From: Parietaria judaica
Taxonomy: Eukaryota; Streptophyta; Magnoliopsida; Rosales; Urticaceae
DNA length: 64,000 nt
Reading direction: 5' to 3'
Assembly (NCBI GenBank): GCA_954871525.1
Contig: OX940871.1
Coordinates: 2,480,001 to 2,544,000 of the forward strand
Below are positions 1 to 11,450 of this stretch, piece after piece. The notes under the pieces were generated by a model. The model was not told where the DNA came from. It saw only the letters and a list, made by a program, of their open reading frames with translations, and did not search any database. Each line of letters starts with the position of its first letter. The stretch's first letter is position 1. The position numbers were made by a program, and so were the translations under genes.

Positions 1-63
1 CGGCGCAAAGCCTCTCCTCCAATTCGTCGCCGTTTATCGCCGATGACAGATCCGGCGATCTAT

Positions 64-339
64 TCAATCCGCTTCTGAACCACCTATCCTCCGTCGCTGC
101 AGCGTCTCCGACTCCTCGTTGAGCAGCCTGATGGCCGACTTGAGGAGGCCGTGGTGGATGTAGCCGTCGTCGAACATCTGCATCCCGATGCGGTTGTCGG
201 GGAGGAGCTTGTAGGCGCTCTCCTTGATGAGGTTGAGGCCGCGCACGATCTCGCGGTGCTCGTGGTCGGCGTAGATGAGGTATGCCACGATCTCGTTGAG
301 GCCGCGGACGGCGATCACGATTTCGTTGCCGGAAATCAC
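64..339 (-). CDS. Unrecognised plant protein, first coding exon (partial gene)
   Basis: An open frame of 91 codons starts at 339 on the minus strand and encodes a mostly helical, hydrophilic sequence with motifs such as AVRGLNEIVAYLIYADHEHRE and MQMFDDGYIHHGLLKSAIRLL, so it looks like real coding sequence. Codon use is GC-rich compared with the AT-rich flank that begins at about 400. A candidate splice donor (AG|GTGG) lies at 84/83, so the last six residues before the stop at 64 are probably intronic and the gene continues off the left edge. I do not recognise the family and saw no catalytic motif or signal peptide. Confidence is for a real exon, not for a function. Confidence 0.6.
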   Translation of the reverse strand: MISGNEIVIAVRGLNEIVAYLIYADHEHREIVRGLNLIKESAYKLLPDNRIGMQMFDDGYIHHGLLKSAIRLLNEESETLQRRRIGGSEAD

Positions 340-407
340 CTCTCTCCTTCGCCGGAGTTTGTTGCGTGAACGACGTCCGTCCGTCGTCCGATTCGTGTGT
401 CGCGTGC

Positions 408-700
408 TGTAAATATATTTACAGTTCTAACAGGTTCATATATTTACCCTTTAAATGAATATATATTTGGTATTGGAATATATATTTACAGTTTAAATTT
501 GGTTTTTGTATTGGTATGTATATTTGGTATTAATATTAGTATATGTATTTACAGTTTTTGGTATTGGTATATATATTTACAGTTTTGTAGTATTTGTATT
601 GGTATATATATTTGATAATGATATTAATATTAGTATATATATTTATAGTTTTTGGTAAGTTCATTTACAATTTGACATCATTTACATTTACAGTTTGACA
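408..700. repeat. AT-rich degenerate minisatellite
   Basis: Imperfect tandem units repeat here. Each contains TATATATTTACAGTTT followed by TTGGTATTGGTA-like sequence. Open frames across it are simple-repeat artefacts. It lies directly upstream of the minus-strand gene at the left edge. Confidence 0.6.
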
Positions 701-756
701 TGATTTCGTAAATTTCGTAATTTTTTGTAATTTTATTTACAATTCAAATTGTATAT

Positions 757-1613
757 ACCAAGGTTTAAAATGCCGCTTGCCGATGTCATTTCGCATTTTT
801 CGTTTTACGGATATATCGCTTGCCGATGGGTATGTCGATGGGCAAATGGTAAAAAAAGGGCATGCCGCATATACCGCATATACCGCATGGGCATACCGCA
901 TGCCGATTGGGTTTTCGATGGATATTTTGTAAAAATTATTTGAGTATTTAAGCAAAATATTTATATAGGTTCAAAACTACATATTTAATAAATACAAGAC
1001 ATAATTGTATACAACAAAATACATTTGTAACTTAAATATGTAGGTGAAATGTATAATGTTAAGTCACTTTATTAGTTGAAGTGTATAATATTAAGTCAAA
1101 TTATTATGTGAATTGAATATGTATGTTAAGTGTGTTATATTAAGTGAATATGCATGTTAATTGTATATGTGTATGTTAACAAATTTAATATTAGTTGAAG
1201 TGTAAATGAATGAATATATATATATATATATTAAGTGTATATGTATGTTAGGTGAAGTTAATATGTATATTTGTATAATATTATTTGAAGTGTATAATAT
1301 TAAGTTAAATTATTAGGTGAAGTGTATGTTAAGTGTGAATGTGTGATATTAGCTCTTGTGCAAGTATAATTATTTTTGCCGAAAATTTAATTGGTATTTT
1401 TGCCAAAATCTACCAAAAGTTTAACTTTTAGCGAAATTCCATCCATTTTTCGCAGATTTTACACACAAAAGCGAAAAACGAAATTCCATCCACTTGCCCA
1501 TGCGAAAAATGGTAAAAATCCAGCGAAACGACATGATTTTCGTTTCGCATATCTCCGAAAAACGAAAATCGGTCGAAATATCGACCGATTTTCGCGAAAT
1601 TTTACACCTTGGT
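757..1613. mobile_element. Inverted-repeat element, class uncertain (MITE-like)
   Basis: The left end reads ACCAAGGTTTAAAAT and the right end, on the other strand, ACCAAGGTGTAAAAT. Both continue into sequences rich in TTTCGC/CGATTTTCG. The flanks are TATAT on both sides, which could be a target duplication but is also the local background. The interior is AT-rich and has no credible gene. A superfamily cannot be assigned. Confidence 0.4.
1037..1352. repeat. Degenerate tandem repeat inside the inverted-repeat element
   Basis: Units resembling AAGTGTATAATATTAAGT and TTATTAGGTGAAGTGTA recur with variable spacing. The order is irregular, so this is an old minisatellite. Confidence 0.5.
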
Positions 1614-2408
1614 ATATACATATACAATTTTTTCGTAATTTTATTTACAGTTTCAAATTGTGAATAATGTTTGTTCGGCATTTCTCATATACAGTTTCAA
1701 ATAATATTGATTGTTAGGGACCAAAAATTCAAAAATCATATTTTGTTTTTAATATTTAAAATATAGAGGATTAATTCAAAAAAGTTTTGTGAAATCGTTA
1801 AAATAGGAAGGATTTAATATTAATTTATTTAATTTGCTACATTTAAGGAAAATATATATTTTTATTTTAATTAATAAAAAACGAATTAATAATGTGAATT
1901 AAAAAGTGAAAGGGCAAATTAGTCCATATTTCAATTTATTAGTGATTATAATTACCATAATTAGAAATGGACATTTTTTTAAAACCTTGAATCACAAATG
2001 TACATTTGCCTCATTCACCCTTTTTATTATTATTATTTTTACCGACAAGCCCCATTTAACAGGATGCACAATTAAGACGTTAAAAACTCCTTGTTCAAAT
2101 TAAGAATGTACAACGAGAGAGTAGAAAATATTATACTCAATTGTTACACCTTATCTTTATTTTTGAAGAGGTTGATCATTGGACTTTTCATCATGAAGTG
2201 ATCAAGACCTAAAAAAAAATATAATCCTTGAAAATAGTACTTTTCACGACACACGCATTGAGATAGATTATAATCCTATATGGGCCTTATTTAGGACCAT
2301 GATTTATATAATTTGGTCCTGTATAGGACCATAAATCATCATCTATCTTTTCACATTATTAGGACCATAATCATTCTTCTTATCTTTATCATGACCTATT
2401 GTTGAAGC
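1614..2408. other. AT-rich intergenic DNA
   Basis: No gene, RNA or element boundary could be supported here. The phrase TAGGACCATAAT recurs around 2290-2370, suggesting a short degenerate repeat. Confidence 0.4.
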
Positions 2409-3958
2409 TAGGGGTGAAAAAATTGTACTCGGTTCCCGGTTTTTCGTCCCATCTTTGGTTCCGGTATCTAGGGGTGCAAATAATACCCGGAAAGCGGGTA
2501 ATTATCCGGAACCGGATTGGTATCCGAATTTAATAACCGGAATTGAAACCGGAAACAAATTCCGGTTCCGGGTACCGGGTAGTAAAATTAAAAAAACCCG
2601 GTACCCGGTACCCGGTTTATTACCCTGTTCTAATTTTTTCTTTTATTTTTATGGTAATTTAATTTTTAGAGTTACTTCTCTACACTAGGGCTCGACTTCA
2701 TTTATCCAGCATCTCTCCCATCTCGCCGACTTCATCAAAATCCCGCATCACTCCGATGCCGGAGACTATGTTTCTTTTTTTCTTTTTTCGCGGGACTATG
2801 TTATACTTGATGCGGACTATTTTTTTTTATGCATTTTGGGCTGTTTTTTCTTTTATGCTTGATGTGCGAGATTATTTTTTTTATGCAGATTTTTTTTAAG
2901 ATGAATGTATGTCTTTATTTTTAAATAATATATATATATATATATATATTAAAAAAATAGGGTACAGGGTAAAACCGGGTACCCGGACCCGGTTCTCAAA
3001 ACCAGGTACCGGGTATCAAAATACAAATACCCGGAAACAGGGTACCCGGATTTCAGGGTACCGGTTCCGGGTACACGTTTTTAGATACCCGGATTCCGGT
3101 ACCGGGTACTGGGTACCTCGAAAAAACAGGGTACCCTACCCGGTTGCACCCCTACTGGTATCAGATCATTTTTGGTAAAATTGGTAAAAAAATCAATTTA
3201 TTTTTTATTTTATTTTATTTTTTTACCAAACCCTAAAAAAGAATGTCCCGGTTCCGGTTTGAAAACCAAAACCAAAACCAGTTCAAAATCTGAAATTCCC
3301 AATTTTTGTCCTGGTTCCGGTTTAAGTCATTTTGTTATAAGTTTGTCGTTTTTATAACATGTCATTTCTTATATGTCATTTGCTAGTTAGATTTTTAATC
3401 CATTATTTTATTTTTCAACCCATTATTTTAACATGTCATTTATTATTCAGTCCATTACTCGGTATTTTATTTAACATGTCATTTCTTATATGTCGATTTG
3501 CTATAAAAAATAATAATTTGTTGTACTCGCTATTTACTATTTAGCATTTTAGACTCGGTTTTTTCGCACTTAGATTTGGATTTGGTATCATGAAGTTCAC
3601 GACGTGAGCTCGGATCTTGCATTTGGTATTTGTATTTTACTTTTGTACTCGGATTTGGTATTTTGCATTTTGGATTTGTACTCGAATTTAGTATTTTGCA
3701 TTTTGGATTTGTACTTAGTGGGCTTTTTTCATGTTTCTTTCTTGGATTTTGTCTCGGATCTGTCCCGGATTTTTCTCGATTTCCGTCCCGGATTTTTCGT
3801 CCAAAAAATTTAGAATTTTAATCGGTGTCCCGGTTCCGATTTAAAAAAAAAGGACTTTTTAGTACCAGAACCGGGACAGAAAAAGTGTGTCCCGGTTATT
3901 TCGGAATAGGGACAAAAAATAATCAAATTTCTGATTCTTGATTGAGGTTTCAGCCCTA
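2409..3958. mobile_element. hAT-like non-autonomous element (outer, interrupted)
   Basis: The left terminus TAGGGGTGAAAAA and the inverted right terminus TAGGGCTGAAACC bound a region containing GGTTCCGG-type repeats. Flanks are GTTGAAGC on the left and GTTGGACC on the right, a 6/8 match expected of an aged 8-bp hAT target duplication. A second element (2469-3154) is inserted 60 bp from the left end. No transposase is present. Open frames at 3.17-3.82 kb are low-complexity repeat sequence. Confidence 0.5.
2469..3154. mobile_element. hAT-like non-autonomous element (inner, nested)
   Basis: Termini are TAGGGGTGCAAATAATACC on the left and inverted TAGGGGTGCAACCGGG on the right. The flanks CCGGTATC and CTGGTATC match at 7 of 8 positions and form an 8-bp target duplication. 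The interior is full of GGGTACCGG/CCCGGTACC subterminal repeats on both arms, with a (TA)n stretch in the middle. It is about 686 bp and codes for nothing. Confidence 0.65.
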
Positions 3959-6357
3959 GTTGGACCATAATATGTTTTAACTTATATAATGTCTATATAT
4001 ATACCCAATAAAGTTTCTTAAGCCGAACAAGAGTGGAGTTCAATAATCGAGAAGTTTAATTTAGAGTATAAGCCCATGTGGATTAATAAGCTCATAATCT
4101 ATATAAGTTTCTTAGTTAATTGTAGAAGTATTAAAATTATGTATAATCCAAAAACAGCTAAAGAATGTTATAGAATGTTTTAGATATTTAGACATTTCAA
4201 GAATTTTCTACAAGATGAGAAATGTGTGGTTCACGTTGTCTAGCCTCTACTATAAGTACCCCTCCACCCCAGCGGGTTTATCGTCGATATTTTTCTTCTT
4301 TCCAAAGTGTAGTAGTCTCTAAAGAGTGTTCACAAAAAGTGTCTCGTAGTGTGAGTGTTAAACAAATTGCTGTTGCAAATTCTTCGTGAGTGGTCTTAAT
4401 TAAAGTGTTAGTGTTTCTGATGGAGCATGGATCATGGAATTTGATGAAATTAAGCAGTGATCGTGTTATAATTACTATGATTGTGGTATTTATTTGTTCA
4501 ATTATTATGATCGTGTTAGGTAACGTATTTTAATTTTCATTTGCTACATATATTGTACGTGATGAAGTATTGGAGAGGAGTTGAAAATGATATAAAAATT
4601 AAGCTTTTGCTTGAGAAAGTCGAGTGTTATCTCGCAAAGACGTGTTCCTCATATTCCGGTCTACATCAGTTTCCCAAGAAGAATTGTGTTGCAACATATA
4701 ATACATATTTACTCTGCCCACAAAGCTAACGATACAATCCGATGCAGTATGAGCGGGACTCGTTATGGGACCCGTCGTATTATGACCGGAAAAGTTAAAT
4801 CCCTCGGAATCCCTACTCTTACCTCACTTTATCAATATGGTTGAAAGATGATCTTTATCAAAAGAAAATTACAACCGATTTTCATGGGGAAAGGAAAAAG
4901 AAAAGAAAAGGAAAAAAAAAAAAAAGAAGAAGCTAATCCCATCATTGGAAGAAAAAAAATAGTTATAGAGGTCAACAAAAAGAAAAGTACGAGACATCAA
5001 TTTTATATAATAGCAATAAATCAAAACAATAAAAACAGAGAAAAATGTGGAAAATAAACTTGATAAGCCAAACTTCTTGACGATTTTCTTTAATTGTACA
5101 CTTTTTTTTTCCTCTTAAAACTTGATTTTGCTTCTTTTTCACTAGTTTAGCTTCATCCAAGTTCGCTCTTTTTTGTTTCAGAAACCTCAAAAAAATGATC
5201 GGTTTTGAATGATTTTCCCAACATTGAATGTGTAGGGTTTTTTGATGACTTTTCTCAAACCCGAGGCAGAAATCACGGGATATCATCGAACTATAAAGAT
5301 CTAGAATAATTACGAGAATTAAGATATCGTTTAGAGGTCGTTACCAAACTTTGGTACTTTTGCCAACTGTACCGAAAACTGCCGATTCCTTGGTTTTTGG
5401 TGCTTGCCGATTTCTCTTTGATCCGGATTCCAGCGCCTCAAATGTTGCGCCTCTATTTCGTCCACCACGTCACTCGGGAACGTCTTAGATGACCGGAAAA
5501 CACCTCGAAGGATAGGTTAGATCCTTGTCGGTGTTTAGATGATCAACCGTTGATTGAACCGGGGAGCTAGCCACGAAATTCGACTCACAAGGAGGGGAGC
5601 TCGAATTTCTAGGGGGCTAGGGTTTGTGTTGTTTTTTCAATTATGAGTCATGATAGGGTATTTATAATACCCTATGGTCATGACCTAGTGGGCTTTCTAA
5701 AAGCCCACCCAATGAGCTTTCTAAAAGCCCAATCATGAATTAATTAATCTATTATTAATTAATATGAATCATAATTAATACTTAGGCCCGAGTGGTCCCA
5801 TAATGTCGGTTATGGTATCGGTTCGATATCCGATAACCCGAGAAATACAATATTGGTTTCGGGCATAACCAACAGAATGCCATTTTAATTTAAATTTCCC
5901 TCCAAATTAGAAGAATTTGCACTAATCTTCATTGTCCCCAAACTTTGCATTTCGCCAAATAAATTTTAATTTCTGTCGGCAATGTCTCCTATACTTAAAA
6001 AAAATTAAAAAAAATTGCATTGACCATTATGTAATGTAAATATTACATGATTACTTTTACAAATTAAAATTCAAGATGCAAAAAATAATCCCCATACATA
6101 TACACATGTACCCTTTAATTAACATAATAAATGAGCCTTGAACTTTAATGATGGTAGTGTCGGTCAACACATGGATGCAATAAAGTCCATATTTATTTAT
6201 AAAAAAAAGTCCATATTTTATGGCAAAATTTGTTCTCTTATTTCTCGGGAAAGGTCATTTCTAGTGTTGATAGTGTTCTCGTTTTGTTTTCGTTTTTCAT
6301 AAATTGATTTGTGAGTATTAATTTTAAAAATTGATTTTTGTTCATTTTTAAAATTGC
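3959..6357. other. Intergenic DNA, possible old LTR-like fragments
   Basis: No supportable gene. A TATA-like box (CTATAAGTACCCC) at about 4250 is followed by a stretch resembling the R region of an LTR. Around 5300-5880 there is another promoter-like block with a duplicated CTTTCTAAAAGCCCA motif. Neither block has visible paired ends, so I only note them. Confidence 0.3.
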
Positions 6358-6587
6358 GTTTGGTAAGCAGCATTTTCTTAAAAAGTAAAAACATAAACTT
6401 TGTTTGGTGATTAGTGTTTAAAAAAAAAATATGTTTAGTTATAGAACATATTAGGATAATCTATAAACATGTAATCATAAAATGTAAACATATAAACAAT
6501 ATCATCTAATATATCATAAAGAAAATCTTAATAATAAGTATAATATTACATTGTCTAATAACTAAATTCAACAAAATAGTCAATATA

Positions 6588-7916
6588 TCAATGATGTAAA
6601 CGAGTAGCCCACATGTGGTTAGCTAAGTCATCGCGAAGTTCTTTCATGAGCTCCGTGGAACTTCTACTAGATTCATCCTCGGGCGGAAGAGGTTCATCTG
6701 ACTCCTCCTCGGACTCTACACCTTCAATATCCTCAATTGACATGTCAACATCGTATCGATTGAAAAATGGGTCATCTCGAGCGTGCATTTTAATCAAGTT
6801 GTGAATTACAAAACAAGCCATTACTATCCTTCCTTGTTTTTGTATAGGATACGTCGACATATTCTTTAGAATAGGAAACCGGGCTTTTAAGACCCCAAAG
6901 CATCTCTCTATAACATTTCTTAATGAAGAGTGTTTATAATTAAATAATTCCTTTGGCGCGGATGGTTGAGGATCGTCTCGAAAGGTCGATAGATGGTATC
7001 TTTGCTTACGGTAAGGTGCCAAAAAACCTAGCATATTACTGTATCCAGAATCTACGACGTAATAGTGTGGGTGAGGTGGAACCATGAAATTGTTTACTTG
7101 TCTATTGACGATAGTGTTGAGAAGTATTCTTGAGTCAGCCGCTGATCCTTCCCATCCGGTTTCGACATAAGTGAACAACATATCAAATGAGCACGCTGCC
7201 ATAACATTCATTGTGCACTCCTCTTTGCGTCCTCTGTATTTATTTTGTAGTTCAGCGGGGACACGCACAGAGATGTGTGTTCCGTCGATCGCTCCAACGC
7301 AATTCTGAAAAATATCACGTGAGAATATTAGCTCAAGTAATTACTATCATATTAATGAAATACATAAAGTTTGAATTCTTACTTTAAACCATGGCCAATA
7401 CTTAGGGTTGTTTTGAATCTCAGGTGGAGTTGTGTTGTAGCCTGGGTGTCGAATTACTTCGGGCGCTAAAGAGAGCACATCATCTAAAACATCACTAAAA
7501 CGACGACTAATCGTCTCACCCGAGTGACAAAATCTGTCTTGGACTGCACGATTACGATTGGAATGAGAAAGAACCTTCATAAACATCATGAAGGACTCTT
7601 CTAGTGATAAGTGTCCCTTTGGAAGTGACCCCCGAATCTTATCCACTATAGCGAGAAACGGAGCATAGTGCATTCTGCACATGTTGAAGAGCCTATGTCG
7701 AGGCCCTGTTAGTTGTTCAATTACATAGTCGTGACCACTTAGAGCAGATGTTATGCGTGGTTGTCTGCTAATGGAAGCAGAACGTGCTAGATTTCCTAGT
7801 GCAATGCCTGTGTTTGTAATGCGATTTAATAACTCCAAATTATCGGCAATTTGTTCTTTAATCCACTCATTAAGCATGTCTTCCAGATCCTCTCCATTAT
7901 GAGACATTTTCCACAA
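6588..7916 (-). CDS. PIF/Harbinger transposase (DDE_Tnp_4, HARBI1-like)
   Basis: Two exons are inferred: 7916-7383 and 7304-6588. The intron has a GTAAGA donor and TTTTTCAG acceptor, and joining keeps frame, giving about 416 aa, the usual size for the family. The N-terminal half carries the helical region typical of HARBI1-like proteins (RHRLFNMCRMHYAPFLAIVD; LSHSNRNRAVQDRFCHSGET). The catalytic triad looks intact: Asp in GAIDGTHI at the start of exon 2, Asp in YVVDSGYSN, and Glu in RNVIERCFGVLKARFPIL. The enzyme would cut and paste the element at short TWA-like targets, together with the Myb-like ORF1 protein. No stop or frameshift was seen, so it could still make protein. The similarity is by motif recognition, not alignment. 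Confidence 0.85.
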
Positions 7917-8141
7917 GCAATAACTGGGTGCAACAAGAATTTAATGTTAGTAGATAGTGACAACTTCATAACTTCATTTGACTATACTAGAATAAGTTCA
8001 AACACAAACACAAGTAACAAAGCTACAAAGATAAAGTAATAAAGTAATAAAGTTAATAATACTAAGATGGTTCACAATATTCCAAAAACTGATGTAACAT
8101 ATCATCAAACAAGTTGTTTAGCTAAACTACAAAGATAAGTC

Positions 8142-9080
8142 TTATAGACGAAGAATAATTGAACGACAAGTTGATGTCGGTGTCCTAATGAACATCATCC
8201 TCCACTCGCGGTTTGTTGCAAGCATGTTATATGCCTTGGCATATGCATCTTCGTCCTCGATTCCCAAGCCCTCCAATTTCTCCAAACATGCGACGATGTC
8301 GTCTCCCGGCTCGGGTGAAGATGTAGGAGTTGATTTTTCACTCATAACCCTGCCTCGTAAAACCTCACATAGTTCAGCGGTTCTTTCTTGAGCAGCGCTA
8401 CTAGCCTCAGACAACCCTTCTAAAGTGTTTTCAATGGCTTTTAACATTGGATTTACTTTTCGTTTCTTCACTCTTCTTTTGCTCTTACGTCGTGTATCTT
8501 CCACTCCATCTGAAGAATCAGAACCTTCAACATCAATTACAGGAGGGTTGCGCGTTGCAGCGGCGGCTTGAGCAGAACTCAATGAAAATTCCCCTGTCGC
8601 AATAGTTCCGTCAAAGATTTCAGCGATCACATCAAAATTCGCCAGTCCTTTCTTATTGTATTTTTTTGCCTTAGGATACTTCTGCAGTTTTTCATAATAC
8701 AATAAATGTAGTAATAAGCTCTAAAACAAATAAAGCCCTAAACAAAAGGTATAAAGGTAATTGATCTTTACCTGGAAGTAACTTTCCCATACGTCATCCG
8801 AAGCGGTTACGGTGTTATTAATCGAATCCCAACCAAATCCGGTAGTCTCTATGAGAGTTTTAAATTCCCTAACTGTCGTTCAAAGTCTATTCCACTTTGC
8901 TTTCAATTTATCGGTCTTGTAAGAGGGACCAAATTTAGCGCACATCTCTAACTCGACTTTCGTCCATTGTCTCTTATCAAGAGTTGACGAACGCAATCCT
9001 TTTTTGGCTTCTTCAGAAATCAGCTCAATAAACATCGTTTCTGCCGCACGAGACCAATTTACGGTATCTTCCTCTGTCAT
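8142..9080 (-). pseudogene. Harbinger ORF1, Myb/SANT-like DNA-binding protein, one nonsense mutation
   Basis: Exon 1 runs 9080-8772 and exon 2 8681-8142, with donor CAG|GTAAAG and acceptor CTGCAG|AAG. Together they would give about 282 codons in frame. The N-terminus has the trihelix/Myb-SANT-like pattern (NWSRAAETMFIELISEEAKK; QWTKVELEMCAKFG; KLKAKWNRL). Translation stops at a TGA right after KWNRL (about 8880), where the family normally reads on. The frame is open again beyond it and continues as TTVREFKTL...VWESYFQ into KYPKAKKYNKKGL of exon 2. The lower half has a basic KRRVKKRK stretch, a plausible nuclear signal. A CGA-to-TGA change would explain the stop. Otherwise the reading frame is whole. 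Confidence 0.75.
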
Positions 9081-11049
9081 ATCTATATATATCTATGAAA
9101 AATTATATATCTTAAACAATAACAAAAAGACAGATTTCAAAGCCCTAAAATGATTTATCCATGTGTAACAAAATCACACCTATATTTCGATCATGAGAAC
9201 AACCAATTGAAAAAGAAACAAAAAAATAGGAGTATTCCTAACTCAATAGTTCCGATGTAATGTATTTACCTATATCGGCGTTCGACTTCGAGTTTGATTC
9301 CTTTGGTCTGCACAAGAGTTCAAGCTCACATAGGGCAACTTCAATTGAGTTGAAGAGCGCAAGCTCTGTTCAGCTTCTCCCAACAGTTGTAGCTTTGTTG
9401 ATGGAGGAAGCTTAGGGTTTGACCAACAGCTGAAACTCTATTGATGGAGGGAGCTTCTGGTTTGCCCAAGAGCTCAAGCTCTGTTGACGGAAGACATCTT
9501 CAAGTGAGCTTAAAATGGGTAGTAAGAAGTTAGGTTGATGAGGGATTAATGAGGTAGATAAAATTAATGGCAAGTAGATAGTAATAAATAAAGAAGAACA
9601 AAACGTATAGAAAATATACATTGATGATGAAGCATCATTGAGGAAGAACTTGGATCAAATTGAAGCATTAATGGAGAATAAAGAAACGTGAGCAGAGCTA
9701 ATTCTGAGAATGACAAAAACAACTTTTTTTTCTTTTCAAAAGTACCTCATTTATACACTACAAGACAAAATCTTTTCCAACAACAAACCAATAGTAATTT
9801 TACTCCAAATTAATTTTCATTTTCATTTGACACTGTATAACGGGAAGAAAAGGCAAAAATGATTTCAAAGAAGTCTACCAAACAGGGTATAAATGGGCAG
9901 GCACAAAACGTTTTTATTTTATTTATATTACTATTATTTTAAAAAACTGTTTTCTTTAACAAATCACATAATTGATAAAATATTATTGCTCCATATTTTT
10001 ATTATAAAAACAACAAAATATGGAAAGTTATGTTTACTATTTTTAGAACTACGCGGACAAATGATGCACATTTTATTAGGGGTAATTTGCGGCAAAAGTG
10101 GCCAACATATTGTCATTTGGCCAGTTTAATAGCCAATCCGAAAAAACTGTGGCAATAATATCTTATGTTTCTTAAATACATTTTGAAATAAAATCTATCC
10201 AATTAGTTTTAACACCGTTAGTCAACGCTTGAAATGGCACGGTTGACTGCCACGTGTCTACCCACGTGGCATGCCACTTATTTTTCTTTTTCTTTTTAAT
10301 TTTTTCAGGCCCACTTTCTCTATGTTCCCTCTCCACACTCTTTCTAACGCTTGCCACGTGGCGATCTTCATCCACTCCCGAACTGCCACGTTGGTCCGAA
10401 GTTCAGACCAACGCATTCAACCACCTAACTATTTTACCCACTTGGCAGTTGTGGCGACATGTAAATTTTTATATAAAAAATGCGTAAATAAACTGTAACA
10501 CGTACAAAGTTACATGTAGCATATAATTAGACGTATAAAATGTAATAAAATTAAGTTAAATATAAATTGTACATATGAAAGTGAATGAAGTAATATTATA
10601 TTTTTAATTAATAAAATAAGATTTTATTAGATAGTTTTATATGTTACATTTATAAATTAGATAATTTATAAAATGTAACATGTAACATTTAATTAGAGTT
10701 ATAAAATGAATTATGTAAAAATATGATAAAATCACATTGCATATTTATATTGTTGAAAAATTATAATTTACTTCATTCACTTAAATTTTGCATATATATT
10801 ATCTAGTTTATAAACGTAATATATACGTTATCTGATAATTTTTTTTCATACAATTACATTTTATAAATAATTTAAATTTTTATTTTTATTTTTAAAAAAT
10901 ATGATTACACTTAATATGGATAACTTATATTTAATGCTTTTTTATTACATTTTGTAAGTATAATTACAGGTCATATCATATAAATATTTATATATGACTT
11001 AAATATGTTACATTACATATACGTATAACCGTAAAAATATTTATATCTA

Positions 11050-11450
11050 CAGCTCCAGCCCAACTAATTAAAGTGGTCTGGTGGCAGTGGCGGAACCAGG
11101 ATTCTGAGACAGGGGGGGTTCAAATTTTTTTGATTAAATTTACGTGATAAATACAACGTCAAAATACAACATTAAATATTTCTAAAATGAACATGATTCA
11201 AGTTATATTGTTAATTTGGAGAAAATTAGACTAGAGTTTTATTTTGGGGGGGTTTATGTACATAAATTTAAAATATTTTAGTACTATTAGTGCAATTTTT
11301 AAAATGTTGGGGGTGGTTTCAACCACCCCACCTCATCACATGGATCCGCCCATGTCTGGTGGTTAAGTGAGTACGTATGATCGGTGTTCGAAACTCACTA
11401 TTTCCATTAGTTTTGTATGCCTGTGTATCCCACATGTCAAGTCGAGAGAG
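11050..11450 (+). repeat. Possible tRNA-derived SINE remnant split by a hAT insertion
   Basis: Removing the hAT element would bring TGGTCTGGTGGTTAAGTGAG next to GGTGTTCGAAACTC. These resemble the polymerase III A box (TRGYNNARNGG) and B box (GGTTCGANNCC) at normal tRNA spacing. The hAT target duplication TCTGGTGG falls inside the A box. I saw no clear A-tail or flanking duplication, so the ends are guesses. Confidence 0.4.
11085..11354. mobile_element. hAT miniature element nested in the MULE
   Basis: The left end CAGTGGCGGAACC pairs with the inverted right end CATGGGCGGATCC (11 of 13 positions). Perfect 8-bp repeats TCTGGTGG flank it at 11077-11084 and 11355-11362. CAGTGGCGGA-type ends plus an 8-bp duplication fit the hAT superfamily. 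The 270-bp interior is non-coding. Confidence 0.8.

Larger units (their letters stand above)
6358..9883 (-). mobile_element. PIF/Harbinger DNA transposon, near complete
   Basis: Two minus-strand genes with the classic PIF/Harbinger pair, a Myb/SANT-like DNA-binding ORF1 and a DDE transposase ORF2, sit between a GTTTGGTA at 6358 and its exact inverse TACCAAAC at 9876-9883. GTTTGGT is common near Harbinger termini. TTA/TAA trinucleotides lie just outside each end, fitting a 3-bp target site, but the exact terminal bases are uncertain by a few positions. Length is about 3.5 kb. ORF1 is upstream of ORF2 in the direction of transcription. Damage visible to me is confined to one stop codon in ORF1. 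Confidence 0.7.

Noticed and set aside
1421..1681. Antisense frames on both strands at 1.4-1.7 kb
   Set aside because: They are mirror products of the TTTCGC-rich inverted-repeat arm. Neither shows protein-like composition.
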